Positions 5,598 through 7,533 of a DNA stretch of 7,533 bases are shown piece after piece. The notes below the pieces were generated by a model. The model did no database searches. It worked only from the letters and a program-made list of their open reading frames with translations, and was not told the origin of the DNA. Made by a program: the position numbers and the translations under genes. The DNA is taken from assembly GCA_002455915.1 (NCBI GenBank), contig DKLU01000488.1:1-7533 (forward strand). Reading direction: 5' to 3'. The stretch is from Chryseobacterium sp. UBA6632 (lineage in GTDB: Bacteria; Bacteroidota; Bacteroidia; Flavobacteriales; Weeksellaceae). Numbering within the stretch: the first letter of the stretch is position 1; each line of letters opens with the position of its first letter.

Positions 5598-7175
5598 TTA
5601 AAATCCTTTAGAATCTCTTCTCGGTTGCCTTACTTCCGGCCATTTGGTCGCCTGCTCTTTGTCGTCAACAGGCATTGCACGCTTTTCTCTGTTGGTAAAT
5701 TCAGGATCTTCAGAAGCCATATACGCCAGCGTTGCGGTTAAAACGACATTACTTTTTACTTCATCGAAAACAATCTTATCATAAGTATCTTTCGTGGTAT
5801 GCCATGTATATCCGAAATATCCCCAATTTAAAGAGCTTAAAGAAAAGCCAGGAACACCTGCGGCAACAAACGAAGCATGATCAGAGCCACCTCCACCCGG
5901 CATTCCAGGGAAGTCTGTTTTAATTTGATCTTTGATATTTTTTGGTACTGCATTCAGCCATTTTCCGATATAATCATAGGCATTCACAAACCCTTGCCCG
6001 CTAATGTTTACGACTCTTCCCGTTCCGTTATCCTGATTGAAAACAGCCTGAGTTCCTTTGATAATTTCCGGATTATCTGCTACAAAACCTCGCGAACCGT
6101 TCAAGCCCTGCTCCTCGCTTCCCCAAAGCCCGACAACGATTGTTCGTTTATTATTAGGATAATATTTTTTAAGGATTCGCATCGTTTCAAGCATTGTTAA
6201 AACACCCGTTCCGTTATCGGTCGCACCCTGAGCACCATCCCAAGAATCTAAATGAGCAGAAAGAACCACATATTCATTAGGTTTTTCTTTTCCTTTGATC
6301 ATTCCGATGGTATTAAAAGTTTTCGCATCAGGAAGAACTTTCGACTGTGTTTCTACTTTAATCTTTGGCTTCGCACCGTTTTCAGACATTCTGTATAACA
6401 TTCCGTAATCTTCCACATCAATATCAATCATCGGAATTTTACTCGTTTTAGCACCGAAAATTCTGTTGGCTCCCATAATTCCCGTCCAGTTGGAAATCAC
6501 AATTCCTGCAGCTCCAGCTTTTTCTAAAGCTTCAGGCAAAGTCGTATTATCGTAACCGATATTTTTCACATAATCATTGAAATCTTTGGTCGCTTTTTCT
6601 TTCTCGGCTTTTAATTTTTCATACAATTCAGGCGTTGCAAACTCCTTGATCTGCTCATTCGAACGTCCGATTTTTTGATATTGAGCCATTAAAACAATTT
6701 TTCCTTTTACAGAAGGCAACCATTTATCAAACTCAGCTTTAGAAGAAGCTTTTGGAAGAATTATCACTTCAGCTTCTATTGCTTTCTTGGTTGAAGGGCT
6801 CCACGCCAATTGAGTTGCCGACAAAGATTTTGTTCTCGGATAGGTCATATCAACGTGCGTAATGCCTCTCTGCCACCCTTTCCAAGTACCAAATTGCTGT
6901 AAATTGGCCTCAATATCCCACGAACGAAGCTTATTGGCCGTCCATTCGTTCGCCGCCAACATTTCGGGAGTTCCCACCAATCGCGGACCAACTCCATCGA
7001 GAAGTTCGTACGCCATTCCTTCCAATTGAGAATTGGTATTTATTTCATTTACAAAACTTTGAACAATTGGATTTAGCTTTTCTTTCGAATCTACCGTAAT
7101 TTGCGCCCAAGAAAACTGTGTTGCCAATACAACAGCGGGCATTGCAAAAAATCTATTTATCTTCATAATCTTCAT
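5598..7175 (-). CDS. Secreted M28-family zinc metallopeptidase (aminopeptidase / carboxypeptidase Q-like)
   Basis: This 525-residue exported enzyme is predicted to remove terminal amino acids from peptides outside the cytoplasm using two zinc ions. The N-terminus is a signal peptide (basic MKIMKINR, a hydrophobic core, and a signal peptidase I site after SWA, A24). There is no lipobox cysteine. Residues of about 130-285 form a PA-like insert (KGKIVLMAQ, AGAAGIVISNW). The catalytic M28 domain spans about 286-485 and keeps the expected residues: H308 and D310 (SAHLDSWDG), D320 (ATDNGTG), E354 and E355 (GSEEQG), D382 (NQDNG), and H459 (TWHTTKDT). G427-H433 (GGGGSDH) is the usual substrate-side loop. 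The exact peptidase specificity cannot be read from sequence. The gene is monocistronic here and convergent with the RDD gene. A second ATG at 7166 (residue 4) is an alternative start that would fit the nearby promoter better. A short C-terminal tail rich in charged residues is of unknown role, and no T9SS sorting domain is seen. Confidence 0.94.
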   Translation of the reverse strand: MKIMKINRFFAMPAVVLATQFSWAQITVDSKEKLNPIVQSFVNEINTNSQLEGMAYELLDGVGPRLVGTPEMLAANEWTANKLRSWDIEANLQQFGTWKGWQRGITHVDMTYPRTKSLSATQLAWSPSTKKAIEAEVIILPKASSKAEFDKWLPSVKGKIVLMAQYQKIGRSNEQIKEFATPELYEKLKAEKEKATKDFNDYVKNIGYDNTTLPEALEKAGAAGIVISNWTGIMGANRIFGAKTSKIPMIDIDVEDYGMLYRMSENGAKPKIKVETQSKVLPDAKTFNTIGMIKGKEKPNEYVVLSAHLDSWDGAQGATDNGTGVLTMLETMRILKKYYPNNKRTIVVGLWGSEEQGLNGSRGFVADNPEIIKGTQAVFNQDNGTGRVVNISGQGFVNAYDYIGKWLNAVPKNIKDQIKTDFPGMPGGGGSDHASFVAAGVPGFSLSSLNWGYFGYTWHTTKDTYDKIVFDEVKSNVVLTATLAYMASEDPEFTNREKRAMPVDDKEQATKWPEVRQPRRDSKGF

Positions 7176-7184
7176 TGATTGGCC

Positions 7185-7216
7185 TAAAGATAAAGAGATT
7201 CAGGGAGAGAAGAAAA
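7185..7216 (-). promoter_or_regulatory. Candidate promoter of the M28 peptidase gene
   Basis: On the minus strand TATCTTTA (7192-7185) matches the Bacteroidota -7 consensus TAnnTTTG in all but the last base. TTTTC (7216-7212) lies 19 nt upstream as a plausible -33 element. Transcription would start near 7179, leaving only about 5 nt before the first ATG at 7175 and about 14 nt before the second at 7166. Confidence 0.5.
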
Positions 7217-7403
7217 TATTTCTAGGTTGAATTATGAATGGAAAACTCGCTGCTCTGGTGAATTGTAAACTTTTCGTTTAACTAAAAAAGTCACAGTGCT
7301 GAGCTATTTGGAAATATGATGAAAATTGAAATACAGATCCTTCGATTGCTTTGCGCTGAGGAGGACGCTGTTATAGCTTTCTTTATTTAAGTTAATATTA
7401 TAG
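7217..7403. other. Intergenic spacer without a recognisable gene
   Basis: This is the middle of the gap between the peptidase gene and the histone-like gene. Stop codons are frequent in all frames and no RNA gene is recognised. The stretch around 7340-7370 (ATCCTTCGATTGCTTTGCGC) shares GATTGCTT with the repeat fragment at 5446-5453 and could be another degenerate dispersed repeat, but eight bases are weak evidence. Confidence 0.4.
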
Positions 7404-7433
7404 AAATAAAAAAACCGACTTAGAAAGCCGGTT
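7404..7433 (-). terminator. Intrinsic terminator of the histone H1-like gene
   Basis: Read on the minus strand, AACCGGCTT (7433-7425) pairs with AAGTCGGTT (7421-7413) through nine pairs with one G-T wobble and a TCT loop. A run of T residues follows, encoded by the A-run at 7408-7412. It lies just after the stop codon at 7443-7445, as expected for the end of this gene. Confidence 0.85.
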
Positions 7434-7442
7434 CTGGAACAA

Positions 7443-7519
7443 TTATTTTTTTGATTCCTCAACAGAAACTTTTCTGAATTCTTTGAACAACTTGCTTAAT
7501 TCCAAAGCTGATTTACGAG
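7443..7519 (-). CDS. Histone H1-like protein (Hc1 family), C-terminal fragment; cut by contig end
   Basis: Only about the last 25 codons are present, ending at TAA (7443-7445). The readable peptide, RKSALELSKLFKEFRKVSVE followed by ESKK, resembles the C-terminal half of the small (about 60-residue) lysine-rich histone H1-like proteins common in Flavobacteriia, thought to bind DNA and help compact the nucleoid. The call rests on recognition of the FRKVSVE ending. Reading further upstream would enter adapter sequence from 7520, giving a spurious ALPIS; in relatives an Ala-Arg-rich segment would be expected there. A strong terminator follows at 7404-7433. Confidence 0.75.
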
Positions 7520-7533
7520 AGATCGGAAGAGCG
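7520..7533 (+). other. Illumina adapter remnant at contig end (not genomic)
   Basis: AGATCGGAAGAGCG, the last 14 bases, is identical to the start of the Illumina TruSeq read-2 adapter; the read-1 version differs after AGAGC. It interrupts the histone-like reading frame exactly at the contig edge. It is a library artefact left by incomplete trimming and should be removed. Confidence 0.93.

Noticed and set aside
5598..5700. Type IX secretion sorting domain at the peptidase C-terminus
   Set aside because: The C-terminal tail is short, charged and lacks the conserved pattern of a T9SS domain; a plain signal peptide explains export.
5732..6200. Two plus-strand open frames inside the peptidase gene (5732-5923, 5877-6200)
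   Set aside because: They overlap conserved catalytic-domain coding on the minus strand and overlap each other; the translations look random.
7234..7281. A 15-residue open frame in the spacer upstream of the peptidase gene
   Set aside because: It is too short, has no recognisable start signal or conservation cue, and is expected by chance.

Overview
This AT-rich window most likely comes from a Flavobacteriia genome, and Chryseobacterium or a close Weeksellaceae relative fits best. Three things point there: promoter elements of the Bacteroidota TAnnTTTG type, protein families and sequence style typical of that group (type II-C-like Cas9, Tex, RDD protein, secreted M28 peptidase, small histone H1-like protein), and a flavobacterial-style intergenic palindromic repeat. 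The genus call is recognition from sequence, not a search result.

Layout. (1) Positions 1-2450, minus strand: the N-terminal 816 codons of a cas9 gene cut off by the left edge. RuvC-I, the bridge helix, the REC lobe, RuvC-II and a complete HNH domain are present; RuvC-III and the PAM-interacting domain lie outside. (2) Positions 2451-2688: a divergent intergenic region carrying a complete, apparently unannotated tracrRNA gene on the plus strand, with promoter, anti-repeat, nexus, a GAAA-loop hairpin and an intrinsic terminator. (3) Positions 2689-5401, plus strand: tex followed 10 nt later by a small RDD-family membrane protein with a TTG start, probably one operon. (4) Positions 5402-5597: a convergent intergenic region with a bidirectional terminator candidate and a palindromic repeat element. 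(5) Positions 5598-7175, minus strand: a secreted M28-family zinc aminopeptidase. (6) Positions 7176-7442: a spacer with that gene's promoter and the terminator of the next gene. (7) Positions 7443-7519, minus strand: the C-terminal end of a histone H1-like (Hc1 family) protein. The last 14 bases (7520-7533) are Illumina adapter sequence, so the right end of this contig is an artefact.

How it works together. The system of interest is the type II CRISPR-Cas effector module: Cas9 and its tracrRNA are transcribed away from each other from one short region. The anti-repeat predicts that the CRISPR repeat of this locus begins GTTGTGAATTGCTTTC. The array and cas1/cas2 are not in the window; they probably lie past the left edge, downstream of cas9. 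The remaining genes are ordinary chromosomal genes with no evident link to immunity.
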